Of a stretch of 64,000 nucleotides of DNA, positions 57,151-64,000 are shown one piece after another. A program made the translations under genes and the position numbers. This DNA is from a virus: the IMG/VR virus record IMGVR_UViG_3300025073_000032, positions 38,806 through 102,805 of that record. One strand, written 5' to 3'. Position 1 is the stretch's first letter; every line of letters begins with the position of its first letter. The notes below the pieces were generated by a model. It was not told the origin of the DNA and did no database searches. It was given only the letters and a program-made list of their open reading frames with translations.

Positions 57151-57350
57151 AGTATGTCCACCTCAAATGTAGTTTCTATTATCCTGTACTGAAAAGTATA
57201 AGGTACAACATAATCGAATGTCCTTAATACAGGATCAGGAAAGAACTCAGTTATTCTATCTACCAGACGAAAATTTATTTCCGTAGGAGTATTTATAAAC
57301 TCGCCACCCGCACCACTTACCTGATATAACCAATCTGGATATATACTCAT
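57147..57350 (-). CDS. Small beta-rich protein, 67 residues
   Basis: Starts MSIYPDWLYQVSGAGGEFIN and ends T-T-F-E-V-D-I-L. Overlaps both neighbours by four bases (ATGA). No function seen; probably virion-associated. Confidence 0.5.
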   Translation of the reverse strand: MSIYPDWLYQVSGAGGEFINTPTEINFRLVDRITEFFPDPVLRTFDYVVPYTFQYRIIETTFEVDIL

Positions 57351-57550
57351 CTCTTGCTCTTTGTATTTAATATGTTGGCTACTATCTTTAGTATAAGATG
57401 ATTCACAATCTGGCTCAATTTATCTACTTGTTTAACCTTTCCCTGCTCATCTTCTCCGTATAATTTATAGTCAAAGGAGTCTACAGTATTATCACTACTA
57501 TAGACTCTTCTATTATCTTTGAGTACCTTGACTCGCATATTATGGTTCAC
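57347..57550 (-). CDS. Small basic protein, 67 residues
   Basis: Starts MNHNMRVKVLKDNRRVYSSD and ends in a helix with L-N-T-K-S-K-R. Overlaps both neighbours. No family recognised. Confidence 0.5.
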   Translation of the reverse strand: MNHNMRVKVLKDNRRVYSSDNTVDSFDYKLYGEDEQGKVKQVDKLSQIVNHLILKIVANILNTKSKR

Positions 57551-58151
57551 TTCCTATCCTGGTCAATTTATCAGCGGATATATCGAACAACCACAATGGA
57601 GTAATGCCATCGTCTTCATAAATTATAACAGACCTACCATCTCCTGAAACTACAGCTTTGTTTGTCTGCATCTTTCTACCTTTTGTAGCCTCAGTAAAGG
57701 CATTAGAAGCATTCAGAGAAGCTGAATTAGAGTATGTTACGGCATTACGAAGAAGTTGATCCTGTTCAGCAGAAAGCCCTGAGCCTGTAGAGGTAGTTAC
57801 TATAGTCGAAGAAGCAGATTGTACTATTAGAACTTGTACTCCATCAGAGTAAGCTATAGTATCTCCATCCACTCCACCTACTAAGTTTCCTCCATAAATC
57901 CTAACAGTATATCCACCTTGAGCTGCGTCTGGAAACTTCAGCTGCCAACCCAACAAATTAAGAGTCATTCCAACAGCTATTCCACTTCCCAGGCTTTCTT
58001 TACCAGAAGCAGTGGCTATTGGCGGGTACAGGATACCTGCTTCAGAAGCTTCAATACTTCTAATGTCGTTTAGCAAAGCTTGAACATCTACATCCACGGT
58101 ATCTTGAGGAACATAGATGAACTTCTGTGCAAAATCATAAGCAAAAGCCAT
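57540..58151 (-). CDS. Head-fibre-like virion protein, 203 residues
   Basis: N-terminal segment D-F-A-Q-K-F-I-Y-V-P and L-L-N-D-I-R-S-I-E-A-S-E-A-G, then repetitive beta strands and a helix ending in I-Y-E-D-D-G-I-T-P-L-W. The opening resembles that of the next virion protein (58167-59552), suggesting a shared capsid- or neck-docking domain. Confidence 0.6.
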   Translation of the reverse strand: MAFAYDFAQKFIYVPQDTVDVDVQALLNDIRSIEASEAGILYPPIATASGKESLGSGIAVGMTLNLLGWQLKFPDAAQGGYTVRIYGGNLVGGVDGDTIAYSDGVQVLIVQSASSTIVTTSTGSGLSAEQDQLLRNAVTYSNSASLNASNAFTEATKGRKMQTNKAVVSGDGRSVIIYEDDGITPLWLFDISADKLTRIGSEP

Positions 58152-58166
58152 CTTAAAGCCTCTATA

Positions 58167-59552
58167 TTATTGAACAATAGTGTCAGTAGTTCTAATAGCA
58201 GCCACAGTCAAACCTGCACTAGTTACTGTTCCAGTGTTCTCAAATGGGAGAATTGATTTTTTTCTTACTCTTGCTATCACATCAAAGTTAGAGACATAAG
58301 TAATAGCTGGACTTGAAATAGATGTGCTAGATGCTACATCGTCTATTATAGGTACATAACAAGCAGTACCTCCAGCATATTCAGATACAGCAGTCATACC
58401 TGAAAAAGTTTTTGTACCTCTATTCAAGCCAGTGTAAGTATAGCGGTCATCCCCTACTCGTAGTATTCCTGTAGTCGAAATATCAGCACCAACTACCTCG
58501 TTAACAGTTACAGTTGTCGCAGTTCTCGAAGCGACTGTAAACTGAGATTTATTTATAGTTCCGGCAGAAGAACGAGCTACAAGCACTCTATCTCCTGATT
58601 GTACAGCTGACACTGTTACTGTCATCTGCACCGGAGGAGTTTTTGTAGTATTTGTTGCATCTATAAGAACTCTATTGTTTGGATCGCTAACATTGGTCAG
58701 GTATATCCCTCTAGCTCCAAAGAACTTTCCGCCTGCAAATGTGCCAAAAGGAGACGCTTTAACTTCGGCATACGAAGCATTGGCTGATAGATAAAAACGA
58801 CCTTCAGTAGTTGTTCCGGTACCAACAGCACTTGTATTTTCTCTTCTTGTAATATACTTCAAATAAGTATACACATCAGCACAAGTATTACCGTTGCCAT
58901 CTACAGTCACATCATAATCTTCATTTGTGCCATCACCATCCACATCAGCAGAAGCCACTCCAAAAGCTACAGTTACTCCTATTACAGACGCTCCTCCGCC
59001 ATCCTCATTTGTATCCGGTGAAGTGGCTATAGGTACAGGGTTACGGCCACCTGTGGTAGGAGCTTGCAGCTTGAAATGATCGTATAAATCGGCATTGCCT
59101 ACTGCGTTGTTTCGTACAAAAGCAGTAAGATACCTTGTGTCTATATCGGCTCCAGTAGCCCTCACTTTTATCAACTGATCGATATAGACTGTAGTATACC
59201 CAGGAGCTGATGCTACAAGAGAACCATTCTGATACCAATAAACAACTGCATCTGCTTCAATAGTACCCAAAGTGTAAAAGTTAGCCCAAAGATCATCAGT
59301 TTCATTTACTTTAATAGAACCTTGATACAAGTAACCAAGGTCAGTATCGGCATTAAATGTCCATCCATTGATAAGCTCGTACTCAGTAGGAGTGTTTGCT
59401 TTTATAGGTACGGTGTCATCCATTTGACCAGCATCATCAAATAAGTCCATAAGCCAGGAGTACAGAGCATTTACAGTGTAGCGTATGGTGCCAGTAGAAT
59501 GACTGATCTTTTTAGTGGTGTAGTTTAAAGAGAAATCGTCAGAGATAGCCAT
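58167..59552 (-). CDS. Virion structural protein, 461 residues
   Basis: Starts MAISDDFSLNYTTKKISHST; a Trp-containing helix and beta domain follow, then a C-terminal domain with R-V-G-D-D-R-Y-T-Y-T-G and V-R-K-K-S-I-L-P-F-E. The last 40 residues align loosely with the end of the 1081-residue protein upstream (R-V-R-N-N-S, Y-L-P-F-E-V). Probable decoration or fibre protein. Confidence 0.6.
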   Translation of the reverse strand: MAISDDFSLNYTTKKISHSTGTIRYTVNALYSWLMDLFDDAGQMDDTVPIKANTPTEYELINGWTFNADTDLGYLYQGSIKVNETDDLWANFYTLGTIEADAVVYWYQNGSLVASAPGYTTVYIDQLIKVRATGADIDTRYLTAFVRNNAVGNADLYDHFKLQAPTTGGRNPVPIATSPDTNEDGGGASVIGVTVAFGVASADVDGDGTNEDYDVTVDGNGNTCADVYTYLKYITRRENTSAVGTGTTTEGRFYLSANASYAEVKASPFGTFAGGKFFGARGIYLTNVSDPNNRVLIDATNTTKTPPVQMTVTVSAVQSGDRVLVARSSAGTINKSQFTVASRTATTVTVNEVVGADISTTGILRVGDDRYTYTGLNRGTKTFSGMTAVSEYAGGTACYVPIIDDVASSTSISSPAITYVSNFDVIARVRKKSILPFENTGTVTSAGLTVAAIRTTDTIVQ

Positions 59553-59563
59553 GTTTCACTCCT

Positions 59564-62500
59564 TTAAGACGGAATTGGGTCTTGTACTTGTGAAATATAT
59601 ACATAAGCACCATCAGTTGTGAGGTTGCTATTTACCTCAAACGGAAGATACCTTGTTGATCCTGGTGAGTTATTTCTTACTCTTACTGTTATTATCATAC
59701 TCTCAGTAACTAGAAATCCAGAAAGAATTTGTGGGTTAGCTGAGGATACACCTGTAGCTAGTACATTAGATGGATTTGCTGCTTCAGCTATCCAGTACCT
59801 TGAACCAATTACTATATTAGCAAGAGTAATTGATACTCTTGTACCTGTTGAATCTATTATCTTACCGGAAAACGATCCTCCGTTACTCAAAGTAATAGTA
59901 TTGGTAAGAGCAGATAGTATTTTTCCTTCCCCTGTTACAGCTGCACTATCTATTACAATGGAGTAGGTAGACGTATATGTTATACCATCAATGGTACTAA
60001 AGAACTGGTCATAACTAAAGTTTTGTAACCAATTATATTGGCAGTAGTCATATAAGTCATAAATTGTATGAGCAGTTGAGACAGTAATAGTCTGTGTAAT
60101 GTGATTTATGCTTATGCCTGCGTAAGCAGCCACTGTAGCTTCTACAGTTTCTGTAATATATGGATTTGTGGGTAAGTCAGTAATATCCATGAAGTATTCA
60201 AGACTTGTTTCATACAAGTCTTTTTGAATAGTGAAAGCTCTTTTACCGTATTTACCGTTACGTAGTACAAAATTTGACCATATAATATCAGCATCCGTTC
60301 CGGTAGCATCAGTTTTTTGCATTAAACGTACCAGTAATTCTTTATAATTTTGAGTAGGTGAGATGAAATGTTCTAACTTCTGACTATCCGTAGTTGCTGA
60401 AGCACTGTCAGCAGCTACTGTTGTTCCATCATATGTTAGCTCCAAAGTTGGAAGCGTATGAACATTAGCGTAATATACGATACTTTGAATTTGAGTATCT
60501 ATCGATAAATAAAATGAGTTTCCAACTACACTTCCTGTATTGATACGAAAATTTGTATCGTGTGTTTGTGTACTCTGCGTCGAGGTAGCTTTCAGTTTGT
60601 TAGGAGTTGTTTTGGTTGAAATATACTCTCCACGCGGAGTATACGTTCGGTAATCAGTTGTATCATTGTTATAATGCTTCACTTTCAGTATAAAATCAGG
60701 GTCAGTATTGGGTATTGTGTAAAAGTCTGTTGTTGGGGTAAAAAGACCAGTAGGTGAATCTAATAGAATATCTCCAGTGGCATCAGGGAAAAATACAAAG
60801 TCTCTAGCATTGGCAACTTCATCTCCGAAAATGTTATCTTGTGCAATAACCTTGAAAGCTGAACCTTGTACTCCAAGAGCGGCTCCGCATTTATTGAATC
60901 TGTTACCACTAAATTCTTTCAACTTGGAGGTATAAATGTTGATTGCGTAACTGTAACTGGTTGATGTTAAAGAAGACGAACCCCAAAAATCATTGTCTTT
61001 GATTGTTGCATTGGTTCCTGATGCTTGTAAGATATAAAATCCATTTTGAAAGACGTTATTTCTAATAATAGCATTGTTACAAGTTGCCATCAAACTGTAG
61101 GACATATTTATGCCAACGCAATTTTGAACAATGAGTTGTCCACTAACACCAGCAGTATATGCTGGAATACCAGCATAGGGGGCAAGAAAGCAAGAATACA
61201 CATATTCAATCAGGAACCCATTGAAAGATATGTTTGGATTACCAAGAGCCTGACTTGAACCAGCAGATGAATACACGGAATTGTGTCCAAAATAATATTG
61301 CGAAACACCGTCAGTAGACACTGCTCCTCCACCGTTTCCGAATGAAAAAAATGTTTCGTCTATAAGACAACCTTTTATTTTTAAATTCGTCTGCCCTCTA
61401 AAGTAAAGTCCTGGCCTGTTTGTAGTATTACCTTCTATGGTCATTCCGTACTTGTATCTGACAACATAAGCTCCAGCCATACGCTTAGCAGTTGCAAGGT
61501 TTGGCGTGACTTGAATTGTTGATTTTTCCCCATCCCATGAAACGGCACTGACCGTATGCTTAGTATTTACGCCTGGACCAAAAGTATCCTGTTTGCCAAT
61601 TGTTAAAATATCTCCTACTTCCACTGGCAAAGTTCCAGCAGTAACGTCTGTATCGCTGTAAATAGTATTAGCTCCGACTGCTGCATCTGCATTGATGGTA
61701 AAGGTTTCGACTGTTGGAATTTCTCCGTAAGCGAAAATTGACATACCAGCACCACCAGCATATGCCGAAGTTCCGTTATAGATACCGCTCAATGTTCCGA
61801 CTGTTCTATTAGGAAAGCTGAGTTTACATTTTTGAGCATAAGGAATTGGAGTCGCTTCTGTGCCATACCTAATTCCGCTGTGGAATCCTAATTGTAAAAC
61901 ACCATCGACAGCCAATGTGTAAGAAGTTAAAGGAGTTAAACAGATAAGATTTTCATTGAGAGACGATGTGGTGATTTGTGCAGCAGATTTACAGATAATT
62001 AAGGCGTTTGCTTGAGCGGCATCTCCTGTACCAAGGACTCCCTTTAATGTCATGTTCTGATCGATGGTTGTTTGAGCACACAAAACCAAAGCGTCATTAT
62101 CAGCTGCGGTCTGTGCAATATCTGAAATTTCCACATAAAAAGCATCGGTGGAATTAGAAGTTCTTAGTTGATGATTTCCAGTCGTGCCACCAGTTTGGTA
62201 CACGGCATATCTCCAAGTACTTGCAACAGCTGTGACCGTATAACCAGTCCAAGTAAAATACAGAAAAATTGTGCTTACATTGTTTGTAGCATTAGTAATT
62301 TCTGATGCTGTTTGCTCCTGCATTCCTCTAACCGACCACAGTGTATGTGTTCCAGATTGACTTCCAGTTGTGTTTATTGCTGTTCCTCCTGCGGTTGCAG
62401 AAAGCTGGAAAGTATTGGTTGATGAATTTACAACATAGTAAACTGTGTTTGCAGCAAGACCCCCAGGTAACGCTCCAGTTGTCGCAATAGAAACTGCTTG

Positions 62501-62809
62501 ACCATCGGAATATCCGTGAGAATTATAAGTAACAACTCCAGGAGAAGCTATGGTAATTGTGCAAGTGCCTTTGATTTCCTGTAGCGAAACATTTAATGAC
62601 CGATTTACAGTTCTTAAATTTGGACTAAGAGAAAGCACAACGCCCTGATTCTGCCTGCTTCCAGTAACGGGAGTAAACGGAATTACATGTGGAGAAGTAC
62701 CAAGGCTTAAAACTGTCCCATGATTACAGCTCATATTATAAGCCTCAGCCTTCAAAAAACCATTTGTCGTTGATAGGCTGCAAGGTGCAATGTTTACAAG
62801 TACAGACAT
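59564..62809 (-). CDS. Large virion protein with beta-helix segment, 1081 residues
   Basis: Residues 85-160 hold a repeat found in many phage virion proteins (Y-N-S-H-G-Y-S-D-G-Q, T-V-Y-Y-V-V-N-S-S-T-N-T-F-Q-L). Residues about 440-700 are rich in short Asn/Gly turns (I-R-N-N-V-F-Q-N-G, F-S-G-N-R-F-N-K), a right-handed beta-helix. The C-terminal 40 residues resemble the next virion protein. It sits among neck genes, not in the fibre cluster, so it may decorate the capsid or collar. Confidence 0.65.
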   Translation of the reverse strand: MSVLVNIAPCSLSTTNGFLKAEAYNMSCNHGTVLSLGTSPHVIPFTPVTGSRQNQGVVLSLSPNLRTVNRSLNVSLQEIKGTCTITIASPGVVTYNSHGYSDGQAVSIATTGALPGGLAANTVYYVVNSSTNTFQLSATAGGTAINTTGSQSGTHTLWSVRGMQEQTASEITNATNNVSTIFLYFTWTGYTVTAVASTWRYAVYQTGGTTGNHQLRTSNSTDAFYVEISDIAQTAADNDALVLCAQTTIDQNMTLKGVLGTGDAAQANALIICKSAAQITTSSLNENLICLTPLTSYTLAVDGVLQLGFHSGIRYGTEATPIPYAQKCKLSFPNRTVGTLSGIYNGTSAYAGGAGMSIFAYGEIPTVETFTINADAAVGANTIYSDTDVTAGTLPVEVGDILTIGKQDTFGPGVNTKHTVSAVSWDGEKSTIQVTPNLATAKRMAGAYVVRYKYGMTIEGNTTNRPGLYFRGQTNLKIKGCLIDETFFSFGNGGGAVSTDGVSQYYFGHNSVYSSAGSSQALGNPNISFNGFLIEYVYSCFLAPYAGIPAYTAGVSGQLIVQNCVGINMSYSLMATCNNAIIRNNVFQNGFYILQASGTNATIKDNDFWGSSSLTSTSYSYAINIYTSKLKEFSGNRFNKCGAALGVQGSAFKVIAQDNIFGDEVANARDFVFFPDATGDILLDSPTGLFTPTTDFYTIPNTDPDFILKVKHYNNDTTDYRTYTPRGEYISTKTTPNKLKATSTQSTQTHDTNFRINTGSVVGNSFYLSIDTQIQSIVYYANVHTLPTLELTYDGTTVAADSASATTDSQKLEHFISPTQNYKELLVRLMQKTDATGTDADIIWSNFVLRNGKYGKRAFTIQKDLYETSLEYFMDITDLPTNPYITETVEATVAAYAGISINHITQTITVSTAHTIYDLYDYCQYNWLQNFSYDQFFSTIDGITYTSTYSIVIDSAAVTGEGKILSALTNTITLSNGGSFSGKIIDSTGTRVSITLANIVIGSRYWIAEAANPSNVLATGVSSANPQILSGFLVTESMIITVRVRNNSPGSTRYLPFEVNSNLTTDGAYVYISQVQDPIPS

Positions 62810-62821
62810 GTTATCTGTCCT

Positions 62822-63148
62822 TTATACTCTTCCATATAATCTTTCGACGTTATACTGATACTCAGCTGTTCTTGTTCTAAGCCTACCGTCATCGAAAGTA
62901 TACGTGACAGTTAAAGCTTTAGGCTCCAACTCAAGACGATTGTTCCTGAGAGCATTAACGGAAGGAGCTATTTCTATGTTTACAATAGAAGAAAGAGGAG
63001 ATATTTCTGTGTCTGCTTGTAAACGTACACCAGAGTTGATATCCGTAATACGGTAAGTGGCAGTAACCGGAGCTACTGCCACACCATTGTTATCAAGGAA
63101 CTCAATCTCTACTGTACACCCTGAATCTTGAGGTACAGTCTGAGCCAT
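62822..63148 (-). CDS. Ig-like structural protein, 108 residues
   Basis: Starts MAQTVPQDSGCTVEIEFLDN; alternating strands (A-T-Y-R-I-T-D-I-N-S-G, V-T-Y-T-F-D-D-G-R-L). Small beta-sandwich proteins like this are frequent beside large fibre proteins. One-base overlap with the homing endonuclease gene. Confidence 0.6.
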   Translation of the reverse strand: MAQTVPQDSGCTVEIEFLDNNGVAVAPVTATYRITDINSGVRLQADTEISPLSSIVNIEIAPSVNALRNNRLELEPKALTVTYTFDDGRLRTRTAEYQYNVERLYGRV

Positions 63149-63798
63149 TACGTTACCCTCGCTTCAACCAAATTGGTTCTTCGTGTTCTACCAGCTAGTT
63201 TACCAGCTTCTACCCTTGATCTATTCTTCTTCAGTGATCTGAGCCAGTAACCTATAGTGGCATATTTGATGTTTAACTTCGTACTTACTTCCTCTTGAGA
63301 CAAGCCTGATTCATAAAGTCTGACTGCCTCTTTTACATCTTCTCTATCTGATAGAGATTTACATGCATTACCGGGGATCAAATTGGTTTTAACACTCGAT
63401 TCCTTTTTCAATCTCTGTAACTCGCTCCTTACCCAAAGTCTTTTTTCTCTAATGTGAGGCATAACCTCCTGTCGAGGGTGGCCTATTGGAAATTGTAGGG
63501 CTATTTCTACTTGAGCTTTCTTTACTATTACAAAATCTTTGATAGTGTTCAAAAAATTCAGAGCTGTTTCAGAGTAAATAGCCCAAGTATAAGAAGCTTT
63601 GCCTGCTTTTTCATAATAATGCTTAGGGAAGATGATGTTACCACCAAATCTTTCCCTAAGCATCTCCAGAACAGGTAGAGTGTTTTGCGTGACGGTTACG
63701 GAGAGTACCATGTATTTGTTCTTCTCAGAGTGACTAACTCCTACATAACCTTCCCCATCAAAGAAACCCGCAAAATAAGCTATTAGAATATCTTTCAT
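63148..63798 (-). CDS. LAGLIDADG homing endonuclease with C-terminal HTH
   Basis: 216 residues. One LAGLIDADG helix is A-Y-F-A-G-F-F-D-G-E-G-Y-V-G-V (8-22); the fold follows with T-V-T-Q-N and V-L-E-M-L-R-E-R-F-G-G. Residues about 150-185 (L-Y-E-S-G-L-S-Q-E-E-V-S-T-K-L-N) form a helix-turn-helix for extra DNA contact. It is free-standing between two virion genes. A CTATTAG site lies at its first codons. Such genes invade phages by cutting alleles that lack them. Confidence 0.85.
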   Translation of the reverse strand: MKDILIAYFAGFFDGEGYVGVSHSEKNKYMVLSVTVTQNTLPVLEMLRERFGGNIIFPKHYYEKAGKASYTWAIYSETALNFLNTIKDFVIVKKAQVEIALQFPIGHPRQEVMPHIREKRLWVRSELQRLKKESSVKTNLIPGNACKSLSDREDVKEAVRLYESGLSQEEVSTKLNIKYATIGYWLRSLKKNRSRVEAGKLAGRTRRTNLVEARVT

Positions 63799-63842
63799 CT
63801 TCTATTATATCCTTTTTCAAAAAACTCAATTAAATCAATAAC

Positions 63843-64000
63843 TTAGACCCCATTAAACTGGTGATTCACAAAAACCTTCAGAGTGTCAGTACTGGTCTTT
63901 GTAAAAGAAGCAGCAAACAGCCAGTGGCAGTGAGCCGCAGTAGGAGTTGTGATATTATCAACAACCGCACCCTCGTTAATACCAGCAGAGTTTGTTGATA
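63843..64000 (-). CDS. Partial virion protein, C-terminal 52 residues
   Basis: The frame runs off the window edge and stops at TAA 63843-63845. The visible end reads ...A-A-S-F-T-K-T-S-T-D-T-L-K-V-F-V-N-H-Q-F-N-G-V, a beta-strand pattern typical of decoration or fibre proteins. Too short to name. Confidence 0.6.
   Translation of the reverse strand, partial: STNSAGINEGAVVDNITTPTAAHCHWLFAASFTKTSTDTLKVFVNHQFNGV

Larger units (their letters stand above)
121..63786. repeat. Dispersed palindromic heptamer CTAWTAG, 49 hand-counted copies
   Basis: CTAATAG or its complement CTATTAG was found by eye at 49 places, for example 121, 1209, 3424, 5032, 8271, 12219, 16276, 20012, 23330, 27798, 32308, 37543, 45580, 50169, 54629, 57824, 60760 and 63780. 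About 34 copies have a T before CTAATAG. At ~40 percent G+C roughly 12 would be expected for the heptamer. The two orientations are about equal (27 and 22), as expected for a DNA-level palindrome. It is rare between 37.9 and 49.8 kb. Confidence 0.6.

Noticed and set aside
63780-63830. Promoter before the homing endonuclease gene (TATAAT with TTGAGT)
   Set aside because: The spacing is only 14 bases and no other -35 fits.
1-64000. Prophage signs: integrase, attachment sites, repressor/Cro pair
   Set aside because: No integrase or recombinase of those families and no divergent repressor region were found; the HTH gene at 32031-32330 alone is not enough.
1-64000. CRISPR arrays or insertion sequences
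   Set aside because: No regularly spaced repeats and no transposase-like frames with terminal inverted repeats were seen; the CTAWTAG copies are too short and irregular for a CRISPR.

Overview
The window is a contiguous 64 kb piece of a large tailed-phage genome (contractile-tailed, myovirus-type). Every gene I can support lies on the minus strand, so transcription runs from position 64000 towards 1. G+C is around 40 percent by eye. Strong Shine-Dalgarno sequences (AGGAG/GGAGG), sigma70-like promoters, a lipoprotein with a lipobox in the lysis cassette and an M15-type endolysin point to a bacterial host with normal SD-driven initiation and probably an outer membrane; I cannot name the host. 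No integrase, transposase or CRISPR array was seen, so nothing here argues for a temperate lifestyle. Portal and major capsid genes are not in the window and presumably lie beyond position 64000.

Layout, read in the direction of transcription: (1) 64000-51378, neck, connector and decoration-type virion genes, a LAGLIDADG homing endonuclease, then tail sheath and tail tube; (2) 51290-42200, tail assembly chaperone pair with a likely programmed frameshift, tape measure with a lytic transglycosylase domain, hub, spike, LysM/gp25-like and Baseplate_J-like proteins; (3) 42181-34151, a 1881-residue triple beta-helix tail spike, an FN3 baseplate protein and a tail-collar fibre; (4) 34129-32449, lysis cassette (coiled-coil membrane protein, M15 endolysin, holin-like protein, lipoprotein); (5) 32330-11888, regulators and the replication/recombination module: DnaB-type helicase, primase, UvsW-type helicase, DUF932 protein, sigma-like protein, two histone-H1-like proteins, a family A DNA polymerase split into a UDG-exonuclease protein and a polymerase protein, nucleotide enzymes, gp32-like SSB, RecA/UvsX, flap nuclease and SbcCD (gp46/47); (6) 11747-6445, small zinc-ribbon proteins, a resolvase-like nuclease, a DUF5664 dATP/dGTP diphosphohydrolase, and the terminase small and large subunits; (7) 6416-1, a run of very short genes, many encoding membrane or cysteine-rich peptides, typical of a host-takeover region.

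The genes together describe a phage with its own replisome (helicase, primase, polymerase, SSB), T4-like recombination-dependent replication (UvsX, UvsW, gp46/47, possible UvsY), nucleotide-pool enzymes and a complete contractile tail. The most unusual items are an RNA with an intact tRNA elbow and acceptor stem but about 70 extra, pseudoknot-capable nucleotides in the anticodon arm (27179-27321); a compact nested RNA structure before the UDG-exonuclease gene; a dispersed palindromic heptamer CTAWTAG that I counted 49 times; and the split UDG-exo/polymerase arrangement.
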